41,837 nt of DNA from Ruminococcus sp. (GTDB taxonomy: Bacteria; Bacillota; Clostridia; Oscillospirales; Acutalibacteraceae). The stretch's first letter is position 1. Each line of letters opens with the position of its first letter. Under the pieces are notes generated by a model. It searched no databases. It was not told the DNA's origin and saw only the letters and a program-made list of their open reading frames with translations. Positions 1 to 8,791 of this stretch are shown in pieces. A program made the position numbers and the translations under genes. Where the stretch lies: the NCBI GenBank assembly GCA_017405065.1, contig JAFRBD010000002.1:1-41837 (forward strand), given 5' to 3'.

Positions 1-2
1 AG

Positions 3-413
3 CTCTTTGAGCTGGTCAGGAATGAGCATATCGTGAAACAGATGCAGAGCTTCAACTCCGCTTCCTCTTTACCGAAGCAGGCGCCGGAGCCGATCCCGGA
101 TCTGTCGCCGCTGGACGCGCTGAAGATCAGGGTGCGCGAGGCGGTGCTGAATGAGGCGCGCCGCAGGGACGTTCCTCCGCAAAGACCGCGGCATACCAAG
201 GAACAGCTCATCCGCGCGATACAAACCTGTCCGACCATCGACAAGCTCTTTGAGCTGGTCAAGAACGAGCATATCGTCATACAGATGAAGAGCTTCAGCT
301 CCGCGTCCGGTCTGCCGCAGAAGCGGCTCAGCGGCGAGGAGCTCATGCCGGATAAAAGCCCTCTCGACCGACTGAAGGAACAGGTGCTCGACGCGGTGAT
401 CAACGGCGGCTAA
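3..413 (+). CDS. Partial protein with 81-residue tandem repeats (3' end only)
   Basis: The reading frame is open to the left edge, so only the C-terminal 136 residues are visible; a GTG at 33 is an internal valine rather than a convincing start. The segment FELV(R/K)NEHIV followed by QM.SF.SAS.LP occurs twice, at bases 3-75 and 246-318. The same phase is kept at DNA level with an offset of 243 bases, giving an 81-codon repeat. Each unit ends with a helix of the type SPLD.LK..V..AV. The composition is charged, soluble and probably helical, with no signal peptide or membrane segment in the visible part. I do not recognise the family. A strong terminator follows the stop codon. The protein may have more repeats upstream of the window. 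Confidence 0.7.
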   Translation, partial: LFELVRNEHIVKQMQSFNSASSLPKQAPEPIPDLSPLDALKIRVREAVLNEARRRDVPPQRPRHTKEQLIRAIQTCPTIDKLFELVKNEHIVIQMKSFSSASGLPQKRLSGEELMPDKSPLDRLKEQVLDAVINGG

Positions 414-432
414 ATCGCATATATAATAATGA

Positions 433-463
433 AAGCAGCGGGAATCGACCGCTGCTTTTTTTA
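433..463 (+). terminator. Rho-independent terminator
   Basis: An AAGCAGCGG / CCGCTGCTT stem with a 6-7 base loop is followed by a run of seven T. It lies between two convergent genes and probably ends the upstream repeat-protein transcript. Confidence 0.85.
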
Positions 464-465
464 TA

Positions 466-1245
466 TTATTCTGAATCAGTATCCGACAGGATCATTTTGC
501 CCTCGTGGTCGGTGGTATAGTCGCCCTCGGGGATCAGCTGTGAGATCGGGACGATCGTATAGCCCTCGCTATGTATCATCTCGATGATCCTCGGCAGCGC
601 CTCGGGCGTATTTTTCGCGCCGTTGTGCATCAGGATGACGGAGCCGGGGCAGAGCTTGCTTTTGATGCGGCTGACCATCTCGTCGGGGGAGGGATCCTTC
701 CAGTCGAGGCTGTCGATGTTCCACTGGACGCAGTACATGCCGCGCTCTTTCAGGCTGCTGACCAGTTTGTTGTCATATTCGCCGTAGGGCGCGCGGAAGA
801 GGGTGGGGGAGCTGTCGGTCAGCTCCTTGACCGCCTCGTTGCAGGCGTCGATCTCCTTGCCCTGTTCCTCGGCGGATAATTCCGCCATGTGCGGATGGGT
901 GGCGCTGTGGTTGCCGACGTCGTGACCGCGCGCGGCGATCTCTTTGACGTCGTCGGGGTAGTTCTCGACCCAGTCGCCGACGAGGAAGAAGGTGCTTTTG
1001 ACCTCGTACTCGTCGAGGATATCGAGCAGGGTGTTCGTCTGTTCATTGCCCCACGCCGCGTCGAAGGAGATGGAGCAGACCTTTTCCTGTGTATCGACGT
1101 AATAGATCGGTATCTCCCGCGGCTCGGCGGCGGTGGAGGCGATCTTCCCGGAGGTGGAGGAGGCGACCGCGATCGCCAGTACGCCGATCAGAACACAGGA
1201 AAACAGGATCGTCAGCTTTCTGCGTGTCAGTATCATAAAGCTCAT
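466..1245 (-). CDS. Polysaccharide deacetylase, PdaB-like (NodB domain)
   Basis: This 259-aa enzyme has one N-terminal membrane anchor (about residues 9-31) and an extracytoplasmic NodB homology domain. Visible motifs are the catalytic-Asp loop SFDAAWGNEQT (D62), the metal-binding HSATH (H113, H117), RAPYGEYD, DSLDWKDP and LMHNG near the end. The FDAAWGN form of motif 1, in place of the usual FDDGP, is typical of the PdaB sporulation subfamily. By family it removes N-acetyl groups from peptidoglycan sugars, in B. subtilis PdaB during spore cortex maturation. The start at 1245 is supported by GGTGAT five bases upstream; a second Met three codons on is also possible. The gene is monocistronic and convergent with the repeat protein. 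CATAATA and CATATTA boxes upstream recall sporulation sigma -10 elements, but no convincing -35 was found. Confidence 0.85.
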   Translation of the reverse strand: MSFMILTRRKLTILFSCVLIGVLAIAVASSTSGKIASTAAEPREIPIYYVDTQEKVCSISFDAAWGNEQTNTLLDILDEYEVKSTFFLVGDWVENYPDDVKEIAARGHDVGNHSATHPHMAELSAEEQGKEIDACNEAVKELTDSSPTLFRAPYGEYDNKLVSSLKERGMYCVQWNIDSLDWKDPSPDEMVSRIKSKLCPGSVILMHNGAKNTPEALPRIIEMIHSEGYTIVPISQLIPEGDYTTDHEGKMILSDTDSE

Positions 1246-1389
1246 ATCATCACCGGTATATTATTATGATCGTTACAGCGATAATATGATCGTGAAAAAA
1301 GGGTGAATGATCGGAAGGCACGGTGATTTTGCACAGTTTATCCCGAAAAATCTTGTATGCTATGAGGATAGAAAAAAACGGTCTGAAAT

Positions 1390-1398
1390 TGGTATAAT
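1390..1398 (+). promoter_or_regulatory. Extended -10 promoter of glpK
   Basis: TGGTATAAT is a perfect extended -10 (TGnTATAAT) about 80 bases upstream of glpK. No good -35 hexamer is seen 17 bases upstream. Confidence 0.6.
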
Positions 1399-1407
1399 AC
1401 TATATGA

Positions 1408-3440
<2,033 letters not shown>

Positions 3441-3460
3441 GAATGCGAGGTACGAGCAAA

Positions 3461-4897
3461 ATGTACAACATTATTATCATCGGCGCGGGCGTGATCGGCT
3501 GCGCCGTCGCAAGAGAATTAAGTAAGTATAACGCAAAAATACTGGTGATCGAAAAGAGCGAGGACGTTTGCACAGGCACCAGCAAGGCAAACAGCGCCAT
3601 TGTCCACTCGGGCTATGACGCTAAGAACGGCACGCTCAAAGCGAAGTTCAACGTCGAGGGCAGCCGCATGATGGACAGGATTTGCGACGAGCTGGACGTA
3701 CCCTTCAGGCGGATCGGCTCCCTGACCGTCTGCACGGACGAGAGCCGTATCGGGGAGTTGGACGCTCTCAAAGAGAGGGGAGAGAAGAACGGCGTTGAAG
3801 GGCTGCGCATCCTCAGCCGTGAAGAACTCCTTGAGATCGAGCCGCATATCGGCGACGAGGTCGTCGCCGCGCTGTTCGCGCCGACGGCGGGCATCATCTG
3901 TCCTTTCAAGCTGACGATCGCCTATGCCGAGAACGCCGCCGTCAACGGCGTCGAATTTCGCTTTGACACCGAGGTCAAAAAGGTGTACGCGGAAAACGGC
4001 ACATGGCACGTTGTGACGGAAAACACGGAATATACAGCCGCGGCTGTCGTCAACGCTGCGGGCGTTTATTCGGATATTTTCCATAATATGGTATCGGACG
4101 ACAAGCTGCATATCGTGCCGCGAAAGGGCGAGTATATCCTGCTCGACCGCGCGGTGGAGGGCTATGTGAAGCATACGGTCTTTCAGCTGCCGACGAAATT
4201 CGGCAAGGGCGTGCTGGTGACGCCCACCGTCCACGGCAACACCATCATCGGGCCCACCGCCGTGGATGTGGACGATAAGGAAAGCACCTCCACGACCGCC
4301 GAGGGGATCGAAAGCGTAATTGCGAAAGCGTCGCTGAGCATCAAAAATCTGCCCACGCGGCAGGTTATCACCTCGTTCGCGGGATTACGCGCCCACGGCG
4401 ACCGACATGATTTCGTGATCGGCGAGGTCGGGGACGCGCCCGGCTTCTTTGACTGCGCGGCGATCGAAAGCCCCGGCTTGTCGGCGGCGCCCGCGATCGG
4501 CGTATTTATCGCGGAGCAGATCAAGAACAAGCTGCAGCTGAGTGAAAAAGACGACTTTATCGCTCGGCGTAAGGATATATTGGATCCGAATAAGCTGACG
4601 ATCGGGGAGCGTAATGAATTGATACAACGCGAGCCGGCGTACGGCACGATCGTCTGCCGCTGTGAAAGCGTGACGGAGGGCGAGATCCTCGACGCGATCC
4701 GCCGACCCGTCGGCGCGCGTTCTCTCGACGGGGTCAAGCGCCGCACCCGCGCGGGCATGGGGCGCTGTCAGGCGGGCTTCTGCAGCCCGAAGGTGATGGA
4801 GATATTACGGCGCGAGCTGGATATCGACCTGACGGAAGTGACCAAATGCGGCGGAGATTCTGCTATCGTCAACGCGCGTACAAAGGACGGTGAATGA
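3461..4897 (+). CDS. FAD-dependent glycerol-3-phosphate dehydrogenase-like protein with [2Fe-2S] BFD-like domain
   Basis: A 478-aa flavoprotein starting MYNIIIIGAGVIGCAVAR (Rossmann FAD site), with a DAO-type oxidoreductase domain covering about 370 residues. The C-terminal BFD-like domain contains CRCES and GRCQAGFC, four cysteines in a CxC...CxxxxC arrangement that would bind a [2Fe-2S] cluster. It belongs to the GlpA/LhgO group; next to glpK its likely substrate is glycerol 3-phosphate, oxidised to dihydroxyacetone phosphate. ATG at 3461 is chosen over 3443 because it starts exactly at the Rossmann motif and has GCGAGG upstream; the earlier ATG lies in the end of the repeat element. The following genes (a second flavoprotein and a DUF1667 protein) form the three-gene module that replaces GlpABC in many Clostridia and Thermotogae. 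L-2-hydroxyglutarate oxidation is the main alternative from homology alone. Confidence 0.85.
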   Translation: MYNIIIIGAGVIGCAVARELSKYNAKILVIEKSEDVCTGTSKANSAIVHSGYDAKNGTLKAKFNVEGSRMMDRICDELDVPFRRIGSLTVCTDESRIGELDALKERGEKNGVEGLRILSREELLEIEPHIGDEVVAALFAPTAGIICPFKLTIAYAENAAVNGVEFRFDTEVKKVYAENGTWHVVTENTEYTAAAVVNAAGVYSDIFHNMVSDDKLHIVPRKGEYILLDRAVEGYVKHTVFQLPTKFGKGVLVTPTVHGNTIIGPTAVDVDDKESTSTTAEGIESVIAKASLSIKNLPTRQVITSFAGLRAHGDRHDFVIGEVGDAPGFFDCAAIESPGLSAAPAIGVFIAEQIKNKLQLSEKDDFIARRKDILDPNKLTIGERNELIQREPAYGTIVCRCESVTEGEILDAIRRPVGARSLDGVKRRTRAGMGRCQAGFCSPKVMEILRRELDIDLTEVTKCGGDSAIVNARTKDGE

Positions 4898-4898
4898 T

Positions 4899-6170
4899 AT
4901 GAATACGGATAAAAAAGTCGATATCGTCATCGTCGGCGGAGGCCCTGCGGGACTGGCGGCGGCTGTCGCGGCATTTGACAGCGGCATAAAGGATATCCTG
5001 ATCCTCGAGCGCGACGAAAAGCTCGGCGGCATCCTCAACCAGTGCATCCACAACGGCTTCGGGCTGCATACCTTTAAAGAAGAATTGACCGGCCCCGAGT
5101 ACGCCGACCGATTTATACAACAGGTCAACGAGAGAAAAATACCGTATCTGCTGAACACGATGGTCATGGATATCTCTCCCGACAGGGTCGTGACCGCCAT
5201 GAATCGTGAGGACGGGATGTTCCTGATACAGGCGAAGGCAGTCGTCCTCGCGATGGGCTGCCGCGAAAAGCCGAGAGGCGCGCTGAATATCCCCGGCTAC
5301 CGACCCGCGGGCATCTTTTCGGCGGGAACGGCGCAGAGATTAGTCAATATTGAGGGATATATGCCCGGCAAAGAGGTCGTCGTCCTCGGTTCGGGCGATA
5401 TCGGTCTGATCATGGCGCGGCGCATGACCTTAGAGGGCGCGAAGGTGAAGCTGGTCGCGGAGCTGATGCCCTACTCGGGCGGCTTGAAGCGGAACATCGT
5501 CCAGTGTCTTGACGACTTCGGCATCCCGCTGAGGTTATCGCATACGGTCGTGGATATCGAGGGAAAGGAGCATATCACCGCGGTGACGATCGCTCAGGTC
5601 GGCGCGGACAGAAAGCCGATACCGGGCACAGAGGAGCGTTATCCCTGCGATACTCTCCTGCTGTCCTGCGGCTTGATCCCCGAAAATGAGCTGAGCACCG
5701 CCGCGGGCGTGAAGCTCAGCCCGGTCACTAACGGCCCCGTGGTCAATGAAAGCCTTGAAACGAACATTGACGGCGTGTTTGCCTGCGGCAACGTCCTGCA
5801 CGTGCACGACCTGGTGGATTATGTGTCTGAGGAGGCGGCGAAAGCGGGGCAGACGGCGGCGAAATATGTGCGCGGAGAGATCGCCGAAAGCGTCGGCAGA
5901 ACCATCAGCGTGAAAGCCGAAAGCGGCGTGCGCTATACCGTGCCCGCGACCGTTCATCCCGATCGCATCGACGATAAGCTGACGGTGCGTTTCCGCGTCG
6001 GCGACGTTTACAAGGACGCTTATGTCAGCGTATATTTTGACGATGAACGCGTTCAGCATAAGAAGAAGCGGATCATTGCGCCCGGCGAGATGGAGCAGAT
6101 CGTGCTGACAAAGCGGAGCTTTGATGAGCATCCCGATCTGCAAACGGTTACGGTGAAGATAGAGGGTTGA
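4899..6170 (+). CDS. FAD/NAD(P)-dependent pyridine nucleotide-disulfide-type oxidoreductase of the glycerol-3-phosphate module
   Basis: A 423-aa flavoprotein with an N-terminal FAD-binding loop IVGGGPAGLAAAV (residues 11-23), a second nucleotide-binding loop VVVLGSGDIGLIMARR (from about residue 160) and a C-terminal FAD contact CGNVLHVHDLVDYVSEEA. A Cys in LGGILNQCIHNGFG may take part in electron transfer. A Cys-containing MGCREKPRG segment follows the first half. By family and position it should pass electrons between the glycerol-3-phosphate dehydrogenase subunit and NAD(P). It starts one base after the upstream stop (TGATATG); a GTG at 4890 would overlap the upstream gene and is the alternative. 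The last ~90 residues form an extra beta-rich domain after the FAD motif. Confidence 0.85.
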   Translation: MNTDKKVDIVIVGGGPAGLAAAVAAFDSGIKDILILERDEKLGGILNQCIHNGFGLHTFKEELTGPEYADRFIQQVNERKIPYLLNTMVMDISPDRVVTAMNREDGMFLIQAKAVVLAMGCREKPRGALNIPGYRPAGIFSAGTAQRLVNIEGYMPGKEVVVLGSGDIGLIMARRMTLEGAKVKLVAELMPYSGGLKRNIVQCLDDFGIPLRLSHTVVDIEGKEHITAVTIAQVGADRKPIPGTEERYPCDTLLLSCGLIPENELSTAAGVKLSPVTNGPVVNESLETNIDGVFACGNVLHVHDLVDYVSEEAAKAGQTAAKYVRGEIAESVGRTISVKAESGVRYTVPATVHPDRIDDKLTVRFRVGDVYKDAYVSVYFDDERVQHKKKRIIAPGEMEQIVLTKRSFDEHPDLQTVTVKIEG

Positions 6171-6193
6171 GCCTTCCCCTTGAGGGGAAGGCT
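6170..6193 (+). repeat. Perfect hairpin, family C-like, between operon genes
   Basis: AGCCTTCCCC TTGA GGGGAAGGCT is a perfect 10-bp stem that overlaps the last base of the upstream stop codon. No T-run follows, so it is more likely a processing or stability hairpin than a terminator. A near copy occurs at 39635-39658. Confidence 0.75.
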
Positions 6194-6215
6194 ATGAAAG
6201 CAGAAAGGAATAGTT

Positions 6216-6584
6216 ATGATCAAAGAACTGACCTGTATCAACTGTCCGATGGGCTGTCTTTTAACGGTCGATATGGACGGCGATGAAATCAAAGATATCA
6301 GCGGCTACACCTGTCCGCGCGGTAAGTCCTACGCCGAAAAGGAAGTGACCAACCCGACGCGCGTCGGTACCTCGACCGTCAAGGTGGTCGGCGGCAGGAG
6401 CGAACGCGTCGCCTGCAAAACGGAGCGCGATATCCCCAAGGACAAGATCTTTGCCGTGATGGAGGCGATCAACGCAGCACAGGTACAGGCGCCCGTCGTG
6501 ATCGGCGAGGTGCTGATCGCGGACGTCGCCGGTACGGGCGTGGACGTTGTCGCGACCGCGCATGCCGGAAAGAAGCACGCATGA
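6216..6584 (+). CDS. DUF1667 domain protein (third subunit of the glycerol-3-phosphate module)
   Basis: A 122-aa protein with an N-terminal cysteine cluster LTCINCPMGC (C7, C10, C14) and a fourth cysteine in YTCPRGK (C33). This is the CxxCxxxC...C pattern typical of DUF1667 and suits an iron-sulfur cluster or zinc. The rest (RVGTSTVKVVGG and IPKDKIFAVMEAINAA) is typical of the family. DUF1667 genes regularly follow the pair of flavoprotein genes seen here. The protein is probably a small electron-transfer or structural subunit; the exact role is unknown. The start is supported by AAAGGA upstream, and the gene overlaps the next small ORF by four bases (ATGA). Confidence 0.88.
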   Translation: MIKELTCINCPMGCLLTVDMDGDEIKDISGYTCPRGKSYAEKEVTNPTRVGTSTVKVVGGRSERVACKTERDIPKDKIFAVMEAINAAQVQAPVVIGEVLIADVAGTGVDVVATAHAGKKHA

Positions 6585-6697
6585 GTAAATGGAAGCCGAT
6601 TATCGACGTGATAAGCACGTATGACGCGGAAATCACGCAGGATGACGAAAAGCTGACCCTAACCAACCGCAAAAACGGCAAAATGATCACAGTATAA
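6581..6697 (+). CDS. 38-aa hypothetical protein translationally coupled to DUF1667
   Basis: ATG at 6581 overlaps the DUF1667 stop in the four-base ATGA arrangement and runs for 38 codons to TAA at 6697, starting MSKWKPIIDVISTYDAEI. The predicted peptide is soluble and charged, with a C-terminal NRKNGKMITV. The overlap suggests real coupled translation, but no family is recognised and no similar protein can be checked here. A separate promoter begins at 6707, so this ORF would be the end of the glycerol operon. It could also be a remnant of a longer gene. Confidence 0.45.
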   Translation: MSKWKPIIDVISTYDAEITQDDEKLTLTNRKNGKMITV

Positions 6698-6706
6698 AAG
6701 ATCGGG

Positions 6707-6735
6707 TTGCGTATCGTTGATGGTTATGCTATACT
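6707..6735 (+). promoter_or_regulatory. SigA-type promoter of the DUF4160 pair
   Basis: TTGCGT, a 17-base spacer and TATACT preceded by TGc (extended -10), 20 bases before the start of the next gene. Confidence 0.65.
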
Positions 6736-6754
6736 CAAAGCAGAGGTGATAAGT

Positions 6755-7027
6755 ATGATGTATCCTTATTTGACGCTTGATGAAGATACCGAGATAGTCC
6801 ATTCTGAAATGGACGAAAACGGTAGGGTCAAGGTGTATATCGAAAAAGCGGATGAAACGGACGGCTTCCATAGTGCGTATTGTATCTTGCCCGATTACTG
6901 TTGGCAGGAAATCAACGGCTTTTCGGATGAAGATATCCGTCATTTTCAAAGCATCATAGAAGATAATGCGCATTTGATTTTGGAACTGTCACAGCACGGA
7001 GGATTTGATCATGCCGCAGGTTTTTAG
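6755..7027 (+). CDS. Small acidic protein, partner of DUF4160 (antitoxin-like position)
   Basis: A 90-aa acidic protein beginning MMYPYLTLDEDTEIVHSEM, with a conserved-looking LPDYCWQEINGFSDEDI segment and a helical C-terminus (HLILELSQHGGF). ATG at 6755 follows AGAGGTGAT; starts further upstream would overlap the promoter. I do not recognise a named domain with certainty. It overlaps the next gene by 17 bases, and DUF4160 genes usually have a small partner, commonly a DUF2442 protein, in a toxin-antitoxin-like arrangement. This protein could play that part. The pair has its own promoter and a terminator and is more AT-rich than the flanking operons. Confidence 0.7.
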   Translation: MMYPYLTLDEDTEIVHSEMDENGRVKVYIEKADETDGFHSAYCILPDYCWQEINGFSDEDIRHFQSIIEDNAHLILELSQHGGFDHAAGF

Positions 7028-7277
7028 AATCGGTTCATTTTGGGCGAACGAGAATAAGCCGCTGGAGCCGATCCATGTTCATGTTGCTAAAGGAAAACCG
7101 GTAGCAAATGCGACGAAATTTTGGATTACAAAATCAGGAAAAGCGTTGCTGGCAAACAATAATTCGGAGTTGGACGCGAAAACATTGAATTGGTTAAGTC
7201 GTGCGATTGAGGCGAACAGCCGTATCGTTATTGAAAAATGGATTGGGTTTTTCGGAGAAATAACTTATTATTGCTGA
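7011..7277 (+). CDS. DUF4160 domain protein
   Basis: An 88-aa protein with the DUF4160 signature MPQVFRIGSFWANENKPLEP followed directly by IHVHVAKGK. The start is ATG 7011 with GGAGG eight bases upstream; an in-frame TTG at 7005 is less likely. DUF4160 proteins are found with a small co-encoded partner and are suspected toxin-antitoxin modules, but their activity is not established. The C-terminal NNSELDAKTLNWLSRAIEAN is the usual helical part. The 17-base overlap with the upstream gene indicates coupled expression. Confidence 0.82.
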   Translation: MPQVFRIGSFWANENKPLEPIHVHVAKGKPVANATKFWITKSGKALLANNNSELDAKTLNWLSRAIEANSRIVIEKWIGFFGEITYYC

Positions 7278-7352
7278 TTTTGCGGATCATGCTATTAAAA
7301 AGTGTGCAATAAATTAACGCGTTAAAGCACTGTATTTGTTCAAAACAGAGTA

Positions 7353-7391
7353 AATGCCGATCGTCCGTTGACTTTCGGCATTTTGTTGTTT
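7353..7391 (+). terminator. Probable terminator after the DUF4160 pair
   Basis: An AATGCCGA / TCGGCATT stem with a 14-base loop is followed by the T-rich TTTTGTTGTTT. A 12-bp palindrome TTAACGCGTTAA lies just upstream at 7314-7325. Confidence 0.6.
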
Positions 7392-7417
7392 ATAGTTTGG
7401 TGGTATAGAACAGTAGT

Positions 7418-7515
7418 TGTCATTCCGAGGAGGGCAAAGCCCGACGTGGGAATCCCACACCGCTGCTCCTGCTTTGTGGGATTGCCACAGCCCCTAAAGG
7501 GGCTTCGCAATGACA
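7418..7515 (+). repeat. Complete family B palindromic element (98 bp)
   Basis: It starts TGTCATTCCGAGG and ends CTTCGCAATGACA as inverted termini, with internal GGGCAAAGCCC, GTGGGAATCCCAC and GCCCCTAAAGGGGC stems. This type (CATTGCGA...GGCAATCT) is scattered through the window at 9719, 9849, 25665, 36505 and 39746. Confidence 0.8.
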
Positions 7516-7538
7516 TTGTATGATAGGAGGGAAAACAT

Positions 7539-8612
7539 TTGAGCAAATTCAAAGCGTTTTTGAAACGCAAAAATATTGAGATATCGTGGAAGCGCTACGG
7601 TATCGACGCGCTCGGCGCGATGGCGCAGGGTCTTTTCTGCTCCCTGCTGATCGGCACGATCTTCAAGACGGTCGGCGTGCTGTCGGGCTTACAGTTCTTT
7701 ACCGATATCGGCACCTACGCGATGGCGGTATCGGGCTCGGCGATGGCGGTGGCGATCGGCTACGCGCTGAAAGCGGATCCGATGGTGCTGTTTTCGCTGG
7801 CGGCGGTAGGTTATGCCGCAAACGCCGAGGGCGGCGCGGGCGGTCCGCTTGCGGTGCTGATCATCGCGATCATCGCGGCGGAGTTCGGTAAGGCGGTTTC
7901 GAAAGAGACCAAAGTCGATATCCTCGTGACCCCTGCCGTGACGATCCTCGTCGGTGTGGCGCTGGCAAAGCTGATCGCGCCTCCGATCGGTACGGCGGCG
8001 GGATGGTTCGGCGCTCTGATCGATTCCGCGACGAAGCTCCAGCCCTTCCTGATGGGCATCGTGGTATCCGTTCTGGTCGGTATCGCGCTGACCCTGCCGA
8101 TCTCTTCGGCGGCGATCTGCTCCGTACTCGGCTTGACGGGTCTCGCGGGCGGCGCGGCTGTCGCCGGCTGCTGCGCTCAGATGGTGGGCTTCGCGGTGAT
8201 GTCCTTTAGGGAGAACCGCTGGGGCGGTCTGGTCAGCCAGGGCATCGGTACCTCGATGCTCCAGATGCCGAACATCGTCAAAAATCCGCGCGTCTGGATC
8301 GCGCCGATCGTGACGTCGGCGATCACGGGCCCGATCGCGACCTGTGTCTTCGGTTTGCAGATGAACGGCGCTCCGATCAACTCGGGCATGGGCACCTGCG
8401 GCTTCTGCGGTCAGATCGGCGTTATCACCGGCTGGTTCACACCGTCTGAGGAAGCTCTTGCCAAGGGCGCGCAGGCGATCGAGCCCGGTGCAATGGACTG
8501 GATCGGTCTGATACTCGTCTGTATCGTGCTGCCCGCCGTGATCACGCCTCTGATCAATATGCTCCTGCGTAAGATCGGCTGGGTCAAAGACGGCGACCTG
8601 AAATTAGCATAA
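7539..8612 (+). CDS. EIIC-like membrane protein (PTS_EIIC_2 family), orphan
   Basis: A 357-aa, very hydrophobic protein with about eight to ten membrane segments and Gly-rich loops, for example GYALKADPMVLFSLAAVGYAA, LPISSAAICSVLGL and GMGTCGFCGQIGVITGW. It matches the compact PTS_EIIC_2 group rather than classical sugar EIICs. Translation begins at TTG 7539 with AGGAGG eight bases upstream; no closer ATG fits. No EIIA, EIIB, HPr or regulatory gene is adjacent, so a true phosphotransfer role and the substrate are open. The gene is bounded by a family B repeat upstream and a strong terminator downstream, hence monocistronic. Confidence 0.8.
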   Translation: MSKFKAFLKRKNIEISWKRYGIDALGAMAQGLFCSLLIGTIFKTVGVLSGLQFFTDIGTYAMAVSGSAMAVAIGYALKADPMVLFSLAAVGYAANAEGGAGGPLAVLIIAIIAAEFGKAVSKETKVDILVTPAVTILVGVALAKLIAPPIGTAAGWFGALIDSATKLQPFLMGIVVSVLVGIALTLPISSAAICSVLGLTGLAGGAAVAGCCAQMVGFAVMSFRENRWGGLVSQGIGTSMLQMPNIVKNPRVWIAPIVTSAITGPIATCVFGLQMNGAPINSGMGTCGFCGQIGVITGWFTPSEEALAKGAQAIEPGAMDWIGLILVCIVLPAVITPLINMLLRKIGWVKDGDLKLA

Positions 8613-8624
8613 TCGGAAACGATG

Positions 8625-8656
8625 AAGCACCTGCTGTGACGGCAGGTGCTTTTTTA
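8625..8656 (+). terminator. Rho-independent terminator
   Basis: An AAGCACCTGC / GCAGGTGCTT stem is followed by T6, 12 bases after the EIIC-like gene. Confidence 0.9.
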
Positions 8657-8696
8657 TGAATAAATAAAAAAATTATCGTTTTTCGTTAAAAACCTA

Positions 8697-8724
8697 TTGA
8701 CAAATGAAAATCTTGTGCTATAAT
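8697..8724 (+). promoter_or_regulatory. Strong SigA-type promoter
   Basis: TTGACA, a 16-base spacer and TATAAT match both consensus hexamers. It drives the DUF2975/YozG-type pair. Confidence 0.88.
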
Positions 8725-8728
8725 ACAG

Positions 8729-8753
8729 TTAACGATAAACATTAAATCGTTAA
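8729..8753 (+). promoter_or_regulatory. Candidate operator: TTAACGAT...ATCGTTAA inverted repeat
   Basis: Two 8-base arms with a 9-base gap lie right at the expected transcription start. Further CGTT(A) motifs (ATCGTT 8675-8680, CGTTAA 8684-8689) lie just upstream of the -35. The small HTH protein encoded at 9479 is the obvious candidate ligand. Confidence 0.5.
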
Positions 8754-8791
8754 TCTTTTAGATTTATTTGTTTATGAAAGGGAGAATCATC

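Noticed and set aside
571..879. Long ORF on the strand opposite the polysaccharide deacetylase gene
   Set aside because: It has the composition of a shadow frame of a GC-rich gene, no SD and no recognisable domain. The same holds for the many antisense frames over guaD, glnN, glyS, thrC and the BMP gene.
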